A stretch of DNA of 64,000 nucleotides from UKL13-2 sp031414695 (GTDB taxonomy: Bacteria > Pseudomonadota > Gammaproteobacteria > Burkholderiales > Usitatibacteraceae). Below, in pieces: positions 8,453-17,870 of this stretch (positions are counted from its first letter, which is position 1; each line of letters begins with the position of its first letter). The translations under genes and the position numbers were made by a program. The notes below the pieces were generated by a model. The model saw nothing but the letters and a program-made list of their open reading frames with translations. It searched no databases and had not been told where the DNA came from. Location of the stretch: positions 1-64,000 of the forward strand of contig JANNWG010000064.1 of NCBI GenBank assembly GCA_031414695.1. The letters are read 5' to 3'.

Positions 8453-8998
8453 TTAGCCGCGCTCGGTTACGCTCATCTCATCTGCGAATGCTTGAAGACG
8501 CACTACTGGTGCGGGTTTCCAGCCTTTTTTACGATGTTCCGCGATGATGGTGGTAAATACACCACCACGCACCCAAAATTTAGCAGTGAGTCTGGCAAAC
8601 CTAGGCGCGGTGACGGCGACGATGTCGTCTAATATTTCATTGGTGACAGCTTCATGAAATTTACCTTCGTCGCGGAACGACCAAATATAGAGTTTCAAAC
8701 TTTTTAATTCCACGCAATGCTTATCCGGGATGTAGTCAAGGTAAAGCGTGGCGAAATCAGGCTGGCCGGTTTTGGGGCACAGGCAGGTGAATTCGGGGAT
8801 CTGCATGTGAATGACAAAATCGCGTTTTGGCTGCGGATTGGGGAATATTTCGAGCTGCTTTGTGGGAACTGCGGTGGGTTTATCGCCTAATTTGGTGAGT
8901 TTTGCGACAGCTTCCTTTGAAACCAAGGACTTAGCGGCTTTTTTTGATGTGATTTCGCGACGCGGTTTGGCGACACTTGTTTGAGGGGTTTTAGGCAT
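8453..8998 (-). CDS. queF: NADPH-dependent 7-cyano-7-deazaguanine (preQ0) reductase
   Basis: Reduces preQ0 to preQ1, the last step before insertion of the queuosine precursor into tRNA. It is the short, single-domain type. CLCPKTGQPDF contains catalytic Cys74 and Asp81, ELKSLKLYIWSFRDEGKFHE is the QueF signature with substrate-binding Glu97 and His115/Glu116, and RGGVFTT follows. It has an unusual Lys/Ala-rich N-terminal extension of about 35 residues before the part that aligns with the family (from about LGDKPTAVPTKQLEIFPNP). No good internal start with a ribosome site is visible, so I keep the ATG at 8998. A YhhQ-type queuosine-precursor transporter gene is also in the window (42051). The partner tRNA-His next door is itself a queuosine substrate, probably by coincidence. 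Confidence 0.93.
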   Translation of the reverse strand: MPKTPQTSVAKPRREITSKKAAKSLVSKEAVAKLTKLGDKPTAVPTKQLEIFPNPQPKRDFVIHMQIPEFTCLCPKTGQPDFATLYLDYIPDKHCVELKSLKLYIWSFRDEGKFHEAVTNEILDDIVAVTAPRFARLTAKFWVRGGVFTTIIAEHRKKGWKPAPVVRLQAFADEMSVTERG

Positions 8999-9084
8999 GG
9001 GAATTGAGGGGTCGTTACGTTAGAATTACGTGATTCTACGGGATGTTGAATTACATGCCGCTGGCGGTAACAATAAAAAGAAAC

Positions 9085-9174
9085 TTAGCCACAGATGAAC
9101 ACAGATAAACACGGATAACGTCCATTGCAAAAATCTGTTTTTATCTGCGTTTATCTGTGTTCATCTGTGGCTAA
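9085..9174. repeat. Family A palindrome upstream of smc
   Basis: Two 34-nt arms (9085-9118 and 9141-9174) are complementary with two mismatches around a 22-nt loop. Each arm is built from roughly 10-nt units (GATGAACACA, GATAAACACG, GATAA), about one helical turn per unit. Related copies lie at 12774, 28222, 29117 and 47044. The right arm ends 46 nt before the smc start. Confidence 0.85.
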
Positions 9175-9220
9175 ACAAGGCTGTTGAACACCCATTTCAA
9201 GTGATTGCTGAAGGAATTTT

Positions 9221-12200
9221 GTGCGTCTGACCAATATTAAGCTTGCGGGATTTAAGAGTTTTGTCGATCCCACCACCATTTCTGTACCCGGCCAGTTAGT
9301 CGGTGTTGTCGGCCCTAATGGCTGCGGCAAATCGAATGTAATTGATGCAGTTCGTTGGGTGCTGGGCGAATCATCTGCCAAAAATTTGCGCGGCGAAAAA
9401 ATGGAAGACGTTATTTTTAACGGCTCCCTAAATCGTAAACCATCTGCGCGCGCAAGTGTTGAGCTGGTGTTTGATAACTCACTAGGTCGTATCGGCGGTC
9501 AGTGGGGGCAATATGCCGAGCTGTCCGTCAAACGCGTACTGACGCGTGATGGTAATTCGGATTACTACATTAATGGGCAACACGTTCGTCGTCGAGATAT
9601 TACGGATGTCTTTTTAGGCACAGGTTTGGGTCCGCGCGCTTACGCCATCATCGAGCAGGGCATGATCTCTCGTGTGATTACGTCAAAGCCGGAAGAGCTT
9701 CGCATATTTTTAGAAGAAGTTGCTGGCGTATCAAAATACCGCGAGCGTCGCAAAGAAACCGAAGCGCGCTTAGAAGACTCGAAAGAGAACTTAAATCGGG
9801 TTGATGATATTTTGGGTGAACTCACTAAAAATGTCGAAAAGCTCACCGAGCAGGCAGCCGTTGCCGCAAAATATCAAGAGTTTCACACCGAATTAAAGCT
9901 AAACGAAAACCTTTGGGCCTACACCAAGCAGCGCGAAGCGCGTGCCGCAAAAGAGCGCTACGCGAATGAAATTATTAAGACCGAAACGGGTTTTGAAGGC
10001 GAGACCGCCCGCTTACGCGAGGTCGAAGCAGCACTCGATAAACTCCGCCAAGATCATTACGCGGAAACCGATCAACTCACCACCGCACAAGCGGCGATGT
10101 TTGAAGCGAACACCTCAGTGGTGCAGCTTGAACAAGAGATTAATTATCTTGGCGAAAACCGTCGTCGCTTAGGCGCTCAAGTGGAAGCGCTTGCCATGCA
10201 GGTGCTCGAGATTGAAGCAAATCGCGATGCGACGGTGACCGAGCTTGATCGTTGGCATCGTGAGCTTGCTAGCGGTATTGATAAAGTCGGTGAAGCGCGT
10301 GAACGCGCTGAAGCATTGCGCGAAGAAGTGCCGCAATTTGAAGAAAAAGTGCGCGAAGCGATTGCCACCGTTAAGGTGACGGATAACGAAGTGCGTAATG
10401 CCGAAGGCGAGCAAGCTTTAAATGAATCACGTGAAGCCAATGCGCTCAAAATTCTTTCGCAACTAGAGCAGCGCAAGACGCGCTTGACGACAGAAAATAT
10501 GGCACTCGTAGTACCAGAAGAGGGCGAGCTTGAGCGCGTCGAAGGTGAACGTGCTGAGGCGCTAGAAGCGCTCGCGATGGTTGACGACAAATTGCTAGAT
10601 GCTGAAAAACGCGTGGCCGAGTTTGAGCACAAACGCCGCGCGCAAGTTGATGAAATCGGTAATGCCACACGTGAATTAGCGCGTATTGAAGCGGCATTAT
10701 TGGCGCTGCAAAATCAGCAAGCGCGCATGGATAACAATAATCGCCTGGCGATGTGGCTATCTAAATACGGCCTCGATAATGCGCCGCGTTTATGGCAATC
10801 CATCAAGATTAAAGCGGGCTGGGAGGATGCGTTAGAGTCAGCATTAGGCTTACGCTTAAATGCGATGAAGGTGACTGACACGTCCGTGATTGATCGCATT
10901 GCGAATGATGCGCCACCGGGTGCGGTGTCGCTATATTTGGAAAATGGCAACTCGCCATTGGCTGAAACACAAGGACTGGTAAGGCTTTTCACGCTGGTCA
11001 CATCAGAAAAATCAGGCGTGATGGCGTTTGTGCATGAGTGTCTGGCGAATATTTTCGTACTCGAAAATGAGCAAGAAGCACGTCAAAAAATGGCGAGTCT
11101 GCCATTCGGTGCGGTGCTCGTCACCGCCAGTGGGCATCTTTATTCACAGCATGGCGTGACTTTTCACGGGCCGCAATCAGAGCTGCACGGCGTATTGCAA
11201 CGTCAACGCGAGATTGAGTCACTCAAAGCCGATTTGCCAAGCAAAATCGAAGCGCGACATGTGATTGAGTCGGCGCAAAAAGAAATTGAGTTGCAGTTAA
11301 CCGATACGCAAGATTCACTACGCAAGCTGCGTCATGAGCAGCAGGAAACTAAAAACCGCGAACACATCTTGCAAATGGAAAGTTTGAAACTCACACAAGC
11401 AATAAGCCAAGCCGAAGGTCGTCGCGGTGCCATACGCGAAGAGACTGGCTTAATTGACGCTGAGATTGAGGCCGAGCGTGGTGAGATGGCGGAAGCACAA
11501 GCGGCTTTGGAAGTAGGCGGCAATAAAATATCCGAGATTACCGATAAATTAATGGCGCTCGAAGACAAACAGCGTGAGGCCGAGCGCGCATTGGCGGATG
11601 CACGTGATCGCGTCAATGCGGCAGAGCGTGGCGCGCAGGAAGCGAATTATTTTGAGCGTTCGTGTCACGACAAAATAAAATCGATGACCGAAATGGTCGC
11701 ACAACTCGCCAAACGTTGGGATGCTGTTACCGGCTCGCGCACCGCATTGGCAACAGAGCTAGATAACCTGCAAGAGGGCAACATTCGCGAGCGCCTGCAA
11801 GGCGCTCTCAATACCCGTTTGGACGCCGAAAAAGCCTTGGCCGCCGCGCGTGATGCGATGGATTCGGCATCTGGCAAACTCAAAGAATTAGAAGACTCAC
11901 GTCACACAATAGAGCAAAGCTTGCAACCGCTGCGCGACAAGATGACCGAGCTTCGCATGAAGGAGCAAGAAGCACGCATCAATGAGGAAACCTTCACCAA
12001 TCAATTAACAGAGAACGGTGCGAATTTTGATGAACTTGCTGAAGCCGTAGAAAAGAAAACCCGTTCGACCGCCTATCAAGCGGAGATCAACCGGCTGAAT
12101 GCCGAAATTACCGCCCTCGGTGCGGTTAATATGGCGGCGCTACAAGAGCTAGAGCAGGCGAGTGTGCGTAAAGAGTTTTTAGATGCGCAATCATCCGATT

Positions 12201-12760
12201 TGAAGGAGGCGATAGATACCTTAGAGAGCGCGATTAAACGTATTGATCGTGAAACCCGCGATATGTTGCAAGCTACCTTTGATACTGTGAATAAAAATTT
12301 CATGGAATTATTCCCTGAACTTTTTGGTGGCGGAAATGCATATTTGCGCCTAACTGGCGAGGAGATTTTAGATTCTGGTGTGCAAGTGTTTGCACAACCG
12401 CCGGGTAAGAAAAATTCGTCCATTCAGTTGCTCTCAGGTGGCGAAAAAGCCTTGACCGCGTTGTCGCTGGTTTTCTCGTTATTCCGTCTCAACCCAGCAC
12501 CGTTTTGCCTGCTCGACGAGGTCGATGCGCCGCTGGATGATTCGAATACTGATCGCTTCTGCGAGCTGGTGAAAAAAATGTCGGCATCCACACAATTCCT
12601 CTTTATCACGCACAACAAAGTGACAATGGAAATGGGCGAGCAATTAGTTGGTGTGACAATGAATGAGCCGGGCTGCTCGCGTATTGTTGAGGTCGATATT
12701 GAGGCCGCGAGAAAATTTGCGGCGAGCGCACCGGGAAGTAAGGTGGCGGTAGCGGCGTAG
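9221..12760 (+). CDS. smc: Chromosome segregation protein SMC
   Basis: The 1179-residue SMC ATPase that, as a dimer with ScpA/ScpB, extrudes and compacts chromosomal DNA. Walker A is GPNGCGKS at residues 31-38. Two very long Glu/Arg/Ala-rich coiled coils flank a hinge near residues 510-630 (KYGLDNAPRLWQSI to GVTFHGPQSELHG). The ABC signature LLSGGEKALTALSL is near 1070 and Walker B FCLLDEVDAPLDD near 1095. The length is normal for the family. The start is GTG at 9221, with GAAGGA 6 nt upstream; no ATG lies nearby in frame. It opens the smc-zipA-ligA block, but a 220-bp repeat-bearing gap separates it from zipA. Neither scpA nor scpB is in the window. Confidence 0.98.
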   Translation: MRLTNIKLAGFKSFVDPTTISVPGQLVGVVGPNGCGKSNVIDAVRWVLGESSAKNLRGEKMEDVIFNGSLNRKPSARASVELVFDNSLGRIGGQWGQYAELSVKRVLTRDGNSDYYINGQHVRRRDITDVFLGTGLGPRAYAIIEQGMISRVITSKPEELRIFLEEVAGVSKYRERRKETEARLEDSKENLNRVDDILGELTKNVEKLTEQAAVAAKYQEFHTELKLNENLWAYTKQREARAAKERYANEIIKTETGFEGETARLREVEAALDKLRQDHYAETDQLTTAQAAMFEANTSVVQLEQEINYLGENRRRLGAQVEALAMQVLEIEANRDATVTELDRWHRELASGIDKVGEARERAEALREEVPQFEEKVREAIATVKVTDNEVRNAEGEQALNESREANALKILSQLEQRKTRLTTENMALVVPEEGELERVEGERAEALEALAMVDDKLLDAEKRVAEFEHKRRAQVDEIGNATRELARIEAALLALQNQQARMDNNNRLAMWLSKYGLDNAPRLWQSIKIKAGWEDALESALGLRLNAMKVTDTSVIDRIANDAPPGAVSLYLENGNSPLAETQGLVRLFTLVTSEKSGVMAFVHECLANIFVLENEQEARQKMASLPFGAVLVTASGHLYSQHGVTFHGPQSELHGVLQRQREIESLKADLPSKIEARHVIESAQKEIELQLTDTQDSLRKLRHEQQETKNREHILQMESLKLTQAISQAEGRRGAIREETGLIDAEIEAERGEMAEAQAALEVGGNKISEITDKLMALEDKQREAERALADARDRVNAAERGAQEANYFERSCHDKIKSMTEMVAQLAKRWDAVTGSRTALATELDNLQEGNIRERLQGALNTRLDAEKALAAARDAMDSASGKLKELEDSRHTIEQSLQPLRDKMTELRMKEQEARINEETFTNQLTENGANFDELAEAVEKKTRSTAYQAEINRLNAEITALGAVNMAALQELEQASVRKEFLDAQSSDLKEAIDTLESAIKRIDRETRDMLQATFDTVNKNFMELFPELFGGGNAYLRLTGEEILDSGVQVFAQPPGKKNSSIQLLSGGEKALTALSLVFSLFRLNPAPFCLLDEVDAPLDDSNTDRFCELVKKMSASTQFLFITHNKVTMEMGEQLVGVTMNEPGCSRIVEVDIEAARKFAASAPGSKVAVAA

Positions 12761-12773
12761 TGTGTTTTTTTGA

Positions 12774-12926
12774 AACCGCCAATGCACGCCGATTAACGCC
12801 GATTAAATTAAGCGTAAATAAATGTATCGGCTTATTTGGCGGTTGTTTTGAAGCACTTTAGTCTGAAAAGTGCGATGAATAAACGAGTTTGTAGTTTTTA
12901 TCGGCGTCAATCGGCGTGCATTAGCG
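12774..12926. repeat. Family A palindrome (CCGCC subtype) between smc and zipA
   Basis: The left arm 12774-12806 (CCGCCAATGCACGCCGATTA followed by ACGCCGATTA) pairs imperfectly with the right arm 12897-12926 (ATCGGCGTCAATCGGCGTGC, then ATTAGCGG). The unit period is again 10 nt. About 90 nt separate the arms. This GC-shifted subtype recurs inside the composite element at 47 kb. Nothing else is seen in the 220-bp smc-zipA gap. Confidence 0.75.
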
Positions 12927-12980
12927 GATCCAATTTAATCTCGCTGGGCATACCCAATCTTTCCTGTATCGGTCACCAAT

Positions 12981-14105
12981 ATGATTTCTGATTTTCAACT
13001 GGTCTTAATTGGCATCATTGCCGTCATCATCGTCGGTGTGATTGTGTTCAATCGTTGGCAGGAGTCGCAATATCGTCGTCGCGCCGAAAAAGCATTTCAA
13101 CGCGACAGCAGTGATGCTGAGTCTGACATATTGTTTGCCGATAAAGCCGAGCGGGTTGAGCCTTCGTTTGGTGGCATGAACGCTATCGCAGCGGAAGAGG
13201 CCGCGCTTGATGAATTAACCGCGCCGATTTTGACCGGTGGCGCACCGCATGAGGTGCGTCCACATTACACAACGGGTAATGCTGAATTGCTACCGACAAT
13301 TAATACTGAGATTGATAGCGTTGCCATGATTTTGGCTGATGCGCCGCTCGATGCTGACCGCTACGCGCCGATGATTTTGCAATCGCAAACGCTCGCCAAA
13401 CATGTGCTGTGGGAAGGCTTAGTCGGCGGGCTATGGCAGCCCATTGATCCGACCTTAGATGAAAAATATCGTGAGCTTCGCGCAGGCTTGCAATTAGCGG
13501 ATCGCTGTGGAGTGATTGATCCTACGGTGCTGGCGACGTTTGATGAAGCCATGACTAAATTTGCCTCAAGTCTTGAAGCGGTATCGCAACGTGAAGATAT
13601 AAATGACGCGCTGCGTCGCGCACAAATGATTGATGCATTTTGTGCCGATACCGATATAGAAATTGCGCTAAATATCATTGGTAAAAGCGGCGTTACGTTT
13701 GCTGCCACCAAGCTGCGCGGCTTAGCGGAGGCAAAAGGCTTAGTGGCGTTAGCTGCTGGCGAATATGCAGCTAAAGATGATCTCGGTCGCGTGCTATATA
13801 CCTTGCGTAATGGCAACCCAGCCGAGTCAACTGCACTACGCACTGAGCAGCCATACTTTACGCAAATCACCCTTGCGCTCGATGTGCCGCGCACGCCAAA
13901 CCCCGCACAAGTATTTGAACGCATGTATTCCCTAGCGCTACAGTTTGCCGATGTATTGCAGGGCGAATTAGTTGACGATAATAAAAAAGCACTGACATCG
14001 CAAGGTAAGCGCGTCATTGCCGACACCATTCATGAAATCACTGGCGAGATGCAACAAAAAGGCGTGGTGCCAGGCTCTTCAACTGCACTCAGGCTTTATT
14101 CCTAA
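12981..14105 (+). CDS. zipA: Cell division protein ZipA (FtsZ-binding, C-terminal ZipA domain)
   Basis: A 374-residue inner-membrane division protein. A single N-terminal transmembrane helix (about residues 7-25, VLIGIIAVIIVGVIVFN) is followed by a short basic stretch (RWQESQYRRRAEKAF) and an acidic linker with the motif DILFADKAERVEPSFG, typical of betaproteobacterial ZipA. The C-terminal domain (about 230-374) has the ZipA-type fold, which binds the FtsZ tail and tethers the ring to the membrane. It is longer and less conserved than E. coli ZipA, and the assignment rests partly on its place directly before ligA, a linkage also seen in E. coli. Only 2 nt separate it from ligA. Confidence 0.82.
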   Translation: MISDFQLVLIGIIAVIIVGVIVFNRWQESQYRRRAEKAFQRDSSDAESDILFADKAERVEPSFGGMNAIAAEEAALDELTAPILTGGAPHEVRPHYTTGNAELLPTINTEIDSVAMILADAPLDADRYAPMILQSQTLAKHVLWEGLVGGLWQPIDPTLDEKYRELRAGLQLADRCGVIDPTVLATFDEAMTKFASSLEAVSQREDINDALRRAQMIDAFCADTDIEIALNIIGKSGVTFAATKLRGLAEAKGLVALAAGEYAAKDDLGRVLYTLRNGNPAESTALRTEQPYFTQITLALDVPRTPNPAQVFERMYSLALQFADVLQGELVDDNKKALTSQGKRVIADTIHEITGEMQQKGVVPGSSTALRLYS

Positions 14106-14107
14106 GA

Positions 14108-16108
14108 ATGTCTTTACAGGCGCGCGTAACCACGCTTAAAGCGGAGATTGAGGATCATCTTTATCGCTATCACGTTAAAGATGCGCCCACCATTGCCGAT
14201 GCGGAATACGACGCACTCTTCGCCGAGCTGGTTAATCTTGAAATAGCGCATCCCGAATACGCAACGCCTGATTCACCCACACAGCGGGTCGGTGCAAAAG
14301 CGCTGGAAGAATTCAGCGAAGTTACACATCGTATGCCGATGTTGTCTCTCAATAACGCCTTTACGGACGCCGACATTGCAGCCTTTGATAAGCGCTGTCG
14401 CGATGGCCTAGATGCGGCTGAGATTGAATATGCGTGCGAACCAAAATTTGATGGCCTCGCCATTTCACTAACCTATCTAAATGGCGTCTTCACACAAGGT
14501 GCGACACGTGGTGATGGCGCGGTGGGTGAGGACGTAACGCAAAACTTAAAAACTATTCGAAGTATCCCGTTGAAGATTGAAAACGCACCACCGCTACTCG
14601 AAGTCAGAGGCGAAGTGTTGATGCAAAAAAAAGATTTTACAAAGCTCAATGCCACACAAGCGGCGAAAGGTGAGAAGACATTTGTTAATCCGCGTAACGC
14701 TGCCGCAGGCGCATTGCGTCAGCTTGATTCTGCGCTTACAGCCACGCGGCCACTGTCATTTTTCGCCTACGGTATTGGCGCCACCGATCAATTTGCTGTT
14801 CCTGCAACACATAGTCAAATGATGGATACGCTAGAAGCGATGCGTTTTCCCGTCTCACCTGTACGCGCTGTGGTGCGCGGTGTGGATGGCTTACGCGGTT
14901 ATTACTCGCGTCTCGGCGATAAACGCGTAGCGCTGCCATACGATATTGATGGTGTTGTTTATAAAGTTAATAGTCTGGCACAGCAACAAAACTTAGGCTT
15001 TGTCTCGCGTGCGCCACGCTTTGCGATTGCCCACAAATTTCCGGCCGAAGAAGCCACCACTGTCTTACTCGGCATTGATGTGCAAGTAGGTCGCACGGGC
15101 GCAATCACACCCGTGGCACGTTTGCACCCAGTGTTTGTTGGTGGCACTACGGTATCGAACGCAACCTTACATAACGAAGATGAAATTCGTCGTAAAGATT
15201 TGATGATTGGCGACACCGTGATTGTCAGACGTGCGGGAGACGTGATACCCGAAGTCGCGGCCGTGATTAGTGCGAAGCGACCTGCAGATGCGGTGAAATT
15301 CATCATGCCAACGCGCTGCCCTGAATGTGATTCGGCAATTGTGAAGCTTGAAGGTGAAGCCATTGCACGCTGTACGGGCGGGCTGATTTGTCCTGCACAG
15401 CGTAAACAAGCCTTGCTGCATTTCGCGCAACGACGCGCGATGAATATTGAAGGCTTAGGTGAAAAATTAGTTGAGCAGATGGTCGATGCTAATTTGGTAC
15501 GCACACCAGCGGACATGTATCGACTAGGCTTGACTGCACTAGCCAATCTCGAGCGCATGGCAGAAAAATCGGCGCAAAATTTAATTGACGGTGCGGCGCA
15601 ATCTAAACAGACTACGTTGCAAAGATTTTTATTTGCGCTTGGTATTCGTCACGTCGGTGAATCCACCGCAAAAGATTTGGCTAAACATTTTGGCCAACTT
15701 GATCGCATCATGGATGCGCCGATAGAAGCACTGTTGCAAGTCAATGATGTTGGGCCGGTCGTGGCAGAATCACTGCGCCGATTTTTTGATGAGCCGCATA
15801 ATCGTGAAGTGGTGGAGCAGTTACGCGCCTGCGGCATTGTCTGGGCGGAGCACGATGGTGCTGCCTCGCAAGTGCATGATGGTCCATTTGCAGCTAAAAC
15901 AGTCGTGCTCACTGGCACACTGGGTACATTGTCTCGCGATGATGCCAAAGAAAAACTAGAAGCGCGTGGCGCAAAAGTTGCGGGTAGCGTGTCAAAGAAA
16001 ACTGATTTTGTCATCGCTGGGTCTGAAGCCGGTAGTAAACTCGACAAAGCCAATGAGCTTGGCGTGAAAGTGCTAGACGAAGCGACGTTTATTGAAATGT
16101 TGGGATGA
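14108..16108 (+). CDS. ligA: NAD-dependent DNA ligase
   Basis: The 666-residue LigA seals nicks in replication and repair using NAD+. Order of parts: an N-terminal Ia domain (YRYHVKDAPTIADAEYDALF), the adenylation domain with catalytic Lys113 in CEPKFDGLA, an OB fold (VGRTGAITPVARL), a four-Cys zinc finger (CPECD, then CTGGLICPAQR), helix-hairpin-helix repeats (GIRHVGESTAKDLAKHFG), and a C-terminal BRCT domain (VVLTGTLGTLSRDDAKEKL). Length and all motifs are normal. The start ATG at 14108 lies 2 nt after zipA, so translation is probably coupled. Confidence 0.98.
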   Translation: MSLQARVTTLKAEIEDHLYRYHVKDAPTIADAEYDALFAELVNLEIAHPEYATPDSPTQRVGAKALEEFSEVTHRMPMLSLNNAFTDADIAAFDKRCRDGLDAAEIEYACEPKFDGLAISLTYLNGVFTQGATRGDGAVGEDVTQNLKTIRSIPLKIENAPPLLEVRGEVLMQKKDFTKLNATQAAKGEKTFVNPRNAAAGALRQLDSALTATRPLSFFAYGIGATDQFAVPATHSQMMDTLEAMRFPVSPVRAVVRGVDGLRGYYSRLGDKRVALPYDIDGVVYKVNSLAQQQNLGFVSRAPRFAIAHKFPAEEATTVLLGIDVQVGRTGAITPVARLHPVFVGGTTVSNATLHNEDEIRRKDLMIGDTVIVRRAGDVIPEVAAVISAKRPADAVKFIMPTRCPECDSAIVKLEGEAIARCTGGLICPAQRKQALLHFAQRRAMNIEGLGEKLVEQMVDANLVRTPADMYRLGLTALANLERMAEKSAQNLIDGAAQSKQTTLQRFLFALGIRHVGESTAKDLAKHFGQLDRIMDAPIEALLQVNDVGPVVAESLRRFFDEPHNREVVEQLRACGIVWAEHDGAASQVHDGPFAAKTVVLTGTLGTLSRDDAKEKLEARGAKVAGSVSKKTDFVIAGSEAGSKLDKANELGVKVLDEATFIEMLG

Positions 16109-16114
16109 TTCCCC

Positions 16115-16146
16115 TAGGTTGGGCAAAATTTGTTTGCCCAACATTG
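16115..16146. repeat. Family D hairpin (TAGGTTGGGC type) after ligA
   Basis: GTTGGGCAAA pairs perfectly with TTTGCCCAAC across a 5-nt loop (16118-16142). The same hairpin occurs at 17764-17788. It sits just after the ligA stop and 18 nt before galU and may act as a weak terminator, but no strong T-run follows. Confidence 0.7.
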
Positions 16147-16163
16147 TTTATCCGTTTTAATTT

Positions 16164-17063
16164 GTGGCTAAAAAAATGAAAACTCAAAAAATAACTAAAG
16201 CTGTTTTTCCAGTTGCAGGCCTTGGCACGCGATTCTTGCCTGCCACTAAAGCTAGCCCGAAAGAAATGTTGCCGGTGGTGGATAAGCCACTCATTCAATA
16301 CGCGGTAGAAGAAGCAGCAGCAGCAGGTATTACCGAAATGATTTTTGTCACCGGGCGTGGCAAACGCACCATTGAAGATCATTTTGATAAAGCCTATGAG
16401 TTAGAGGCGGAGTTGCAGTTAAAAGGTAAACATAAATTACTCCACGACGTTCGCAACATGCTGCCCGCCAACGTGCAGTATGTGTACGTGCGTCAACCGG
16501 AGGCGATGGGTTTAGGACATGCTGTTTTGTGTGCAAAACATCTGATCGGCAACGAGCCGTTTGCGGTGATATTGGCGGATGATTTGATTGATGCCAAAGT
16601 GCCTGTCATGAAGCAAATGATTGCCCAATACGAAGCGCACCATGCCTCCATACTCGGGTGTGTTGAAGTGCCGAAACAAGATGTTTCTTCTTACGGAATT
16701 GTTGCTTCCACACCAATTTCTAAGAAAAAAAATGAGCGCCTTTCGCGCATGTCAGCGATTGTTGAAAAACCAAAACCTGAAGTTGCGCCATCTACATTAA
16801 GCGTCGTAGGGCGTTATATTTTGTCACCTGCGATTTTTAAAGAGTTGGAAAAAATTCAGCATGGCGTTGGTAAAGAAATACAATTAACGGACGGTATCGC
16901 AGCGTTACTCAAAAAAGAAAAAGTGTTTGCCTATGAATTTGACGGTACACGCTATGATTGCGGCGCCAAGTTAGGCTATTTACAAGCGAGCGTGGCCTTC
17001 GGTATGAAGCATCATGAAGTCGGTGAAGCATTCACCAAGCACTTGCAGCGGATGAAAAAGTAA
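16164..17063 (+). CDS. galU: UTP-glucose-1-phosphate uridylyltransferase
   Basis: Makes UDP-glucose from UTP and glucose-1-phosphate for lipopolysaccharide, capsule and glycogen-type pathways. The nucleotide-binding start GLGTRFLPATKASPKEMLP (about residues 19-37), DKPLIQYAVEEA, the VILADDLID metal site and IVEKPKPEVAPS are all as in bacterial GalU. The 299-residue length is normal. The frame opens with GTG at 16164; an ATG four codons later (16176) is an equally possible start, and the conserved part begins at KAVFPVAG. It stands alone between a family D hairpin and hpt. Confidence 0.96.
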   Translation: MAKKMKTQKITKAVFPVAGLGTRFLPATKASPKEMLPVVDKPLIQYAVEEAAAAGITEMIFVTGRGKRTIEDHFDKAYELEAELQLKGKHKLLHDVRNMLPANVQYVYVRQPEAMGLGHAVLCAKHLIGNEPFAVILADDLIDAKVPVMKQMIAQYEAHHASILGCVEVPKQDVSSYGIVASTPISKKKNERLSRMSAIVEKPKPEVAPSTLSVVGRYILSPAIFKELEKIQHGVGKEIQLTDGIAALLKKEKVFAYEFDGTRYDCGAKLGYLQASVAFGMKHHEVGEAFTKHLQRMKK

Positions 17064-17099
17064 GCTCTGCCATTTAACTATTACTACCAAAACTACACC

Positions 17100-17657
17100 A
17101 TGACACTCGACGAAGCCAACGCCATCGTAACCAACTCTGATTTGCTCTTTACCAAGCAAGAGGTGGACGCTGCCACCGCGCGCGTCGCGGTCGGTATCAA
17201 TCGCGATTACAAAGATAAATATCCACTTATCTTGTCGGTAATGGGCGGCGCTGTCGTATTTAGCGGGCAGCTATTGCCGTTACTCGATATACCGTGTGAC
17301 TTCGATATTGTGCAAGCCTCACGCTACGGTAATGCCACGGTCGGCACTGAGTTAACGTGGCGCGTCGCACCGCGCGACAATATTCATGGTCGCCACGTGT
17401 TAATACTCGATGATATTTTGGACGAAGGCATCACGCTCGCTGCCATCGTTGATTTAGTGAAACGCACAGGCGCATTGAGTGTGGCATGCGCGGTATTTTG
17501 TGTGAAAGACTACGGCGTAGAAATGAACGCAAAAAAGCCCTTACAAGCTGAATATGTTGGCCTCACTGTGCCGAATCGTTTTGTATTTGGCTATGGCATG
17601 GATGTGGCCGGCGCTTGGCGAAATATGGCAGAGATACGGGCGATAAAAGGGAAATGA
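17100..17657 (+). CDS. hpt: Hypoxanthine-guanine phosphoribosyltransferase
   Basis: A 185-residue type I phosphoribosyltransferase that salvages hypoxanthine (and guanine) to IMP (GMP) using PRPP. The PRPP loop is VLILDDILDEGITL at about residues 100-113, preceded by the flexible-loop segment DIVQASRYGNATVGTEL and followed by VPNRFVFGYGMD, the base-binding hood. It belongs to the subgroup usually found beside S-methyl-5'-thioinosine phosphorylase; that gene is here (18735), but a toxin-antitoxin pair and repeats intervene. Phosphorolysis of methylthioinosine yields hypoxanthine, so the two enzymes form one salvage route. The start ATG at 17100 has no strong ribosome site. Confidence 0.92.
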   Translation: MTLDEANAIVTNSDLLFTKQEVDAATARVAVGINRDYKDKYPLILSVMGGAVVFSGQLLPLLDIPCDFDIVQASRYGNATVGTELTWRVAPRDNIHGRHVLILDDILDEGITLAAIVDLVKRTGALSVACAVFCVKDYGVEMNAKKPLQAEYVGLTVPNRFVFGYGMDVAGAWRNMAEIRAIKGK

Positions 17658-17758
17658 AGGGCAAACAAAGGGCAAATGCTGTTTATTAACCTTGAAGGTA
17701 TATACTTGCTCTATACCAAATTAATTGTTAAATTTTAATCACTGTTGCTAACGTCTTT

Positions 17759-17845
17759 CGTAGGTTGGGCAAGATTTAGTTGCCCAACAAATTTAGAACC
17801 AAACCTCGACTCTGTTGAGCTGATGAAGCTAGCCCAACCTACCCG
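17759..17845. repeat. Family D repeat upstream of the toxin-antitoxin pair
   Basis: The local hairpin GTTGGGCAA / TTGCCCAAC (17764-17788) lies inside a wider inverted pair: CGTAGGTTGGGC at 17759 and GCCCAACCTACCCG at about 17832. The element ends about 25 nt before the antitoxin start. Upstream, 17695-17722 holds a GGTATATACTTGCTCTATACC inverted repeat (arms GGTATA/TATACC) that could be an autoregulatory operator of the toxin-antitoxin pair. Confidence 0.65.
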
Positions 17846-17870
17846 CGATGTCGTAATAAGGATCATCATC

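Noticed and set aside
10177..10668. Minus-strand 163-aa ORF inside smc (and similar ones at 13361, 14959)
   Set aside because: Ser/Ala/Arg-rich antisense shadows of strongly coding genes; no independent signal.
17745..17870. Longer antitoxin starting at 17745
   Set aside because: The extra residues are a translation of a family D repeat; the ATG at 17871 has a ribosome site and fits the fold.
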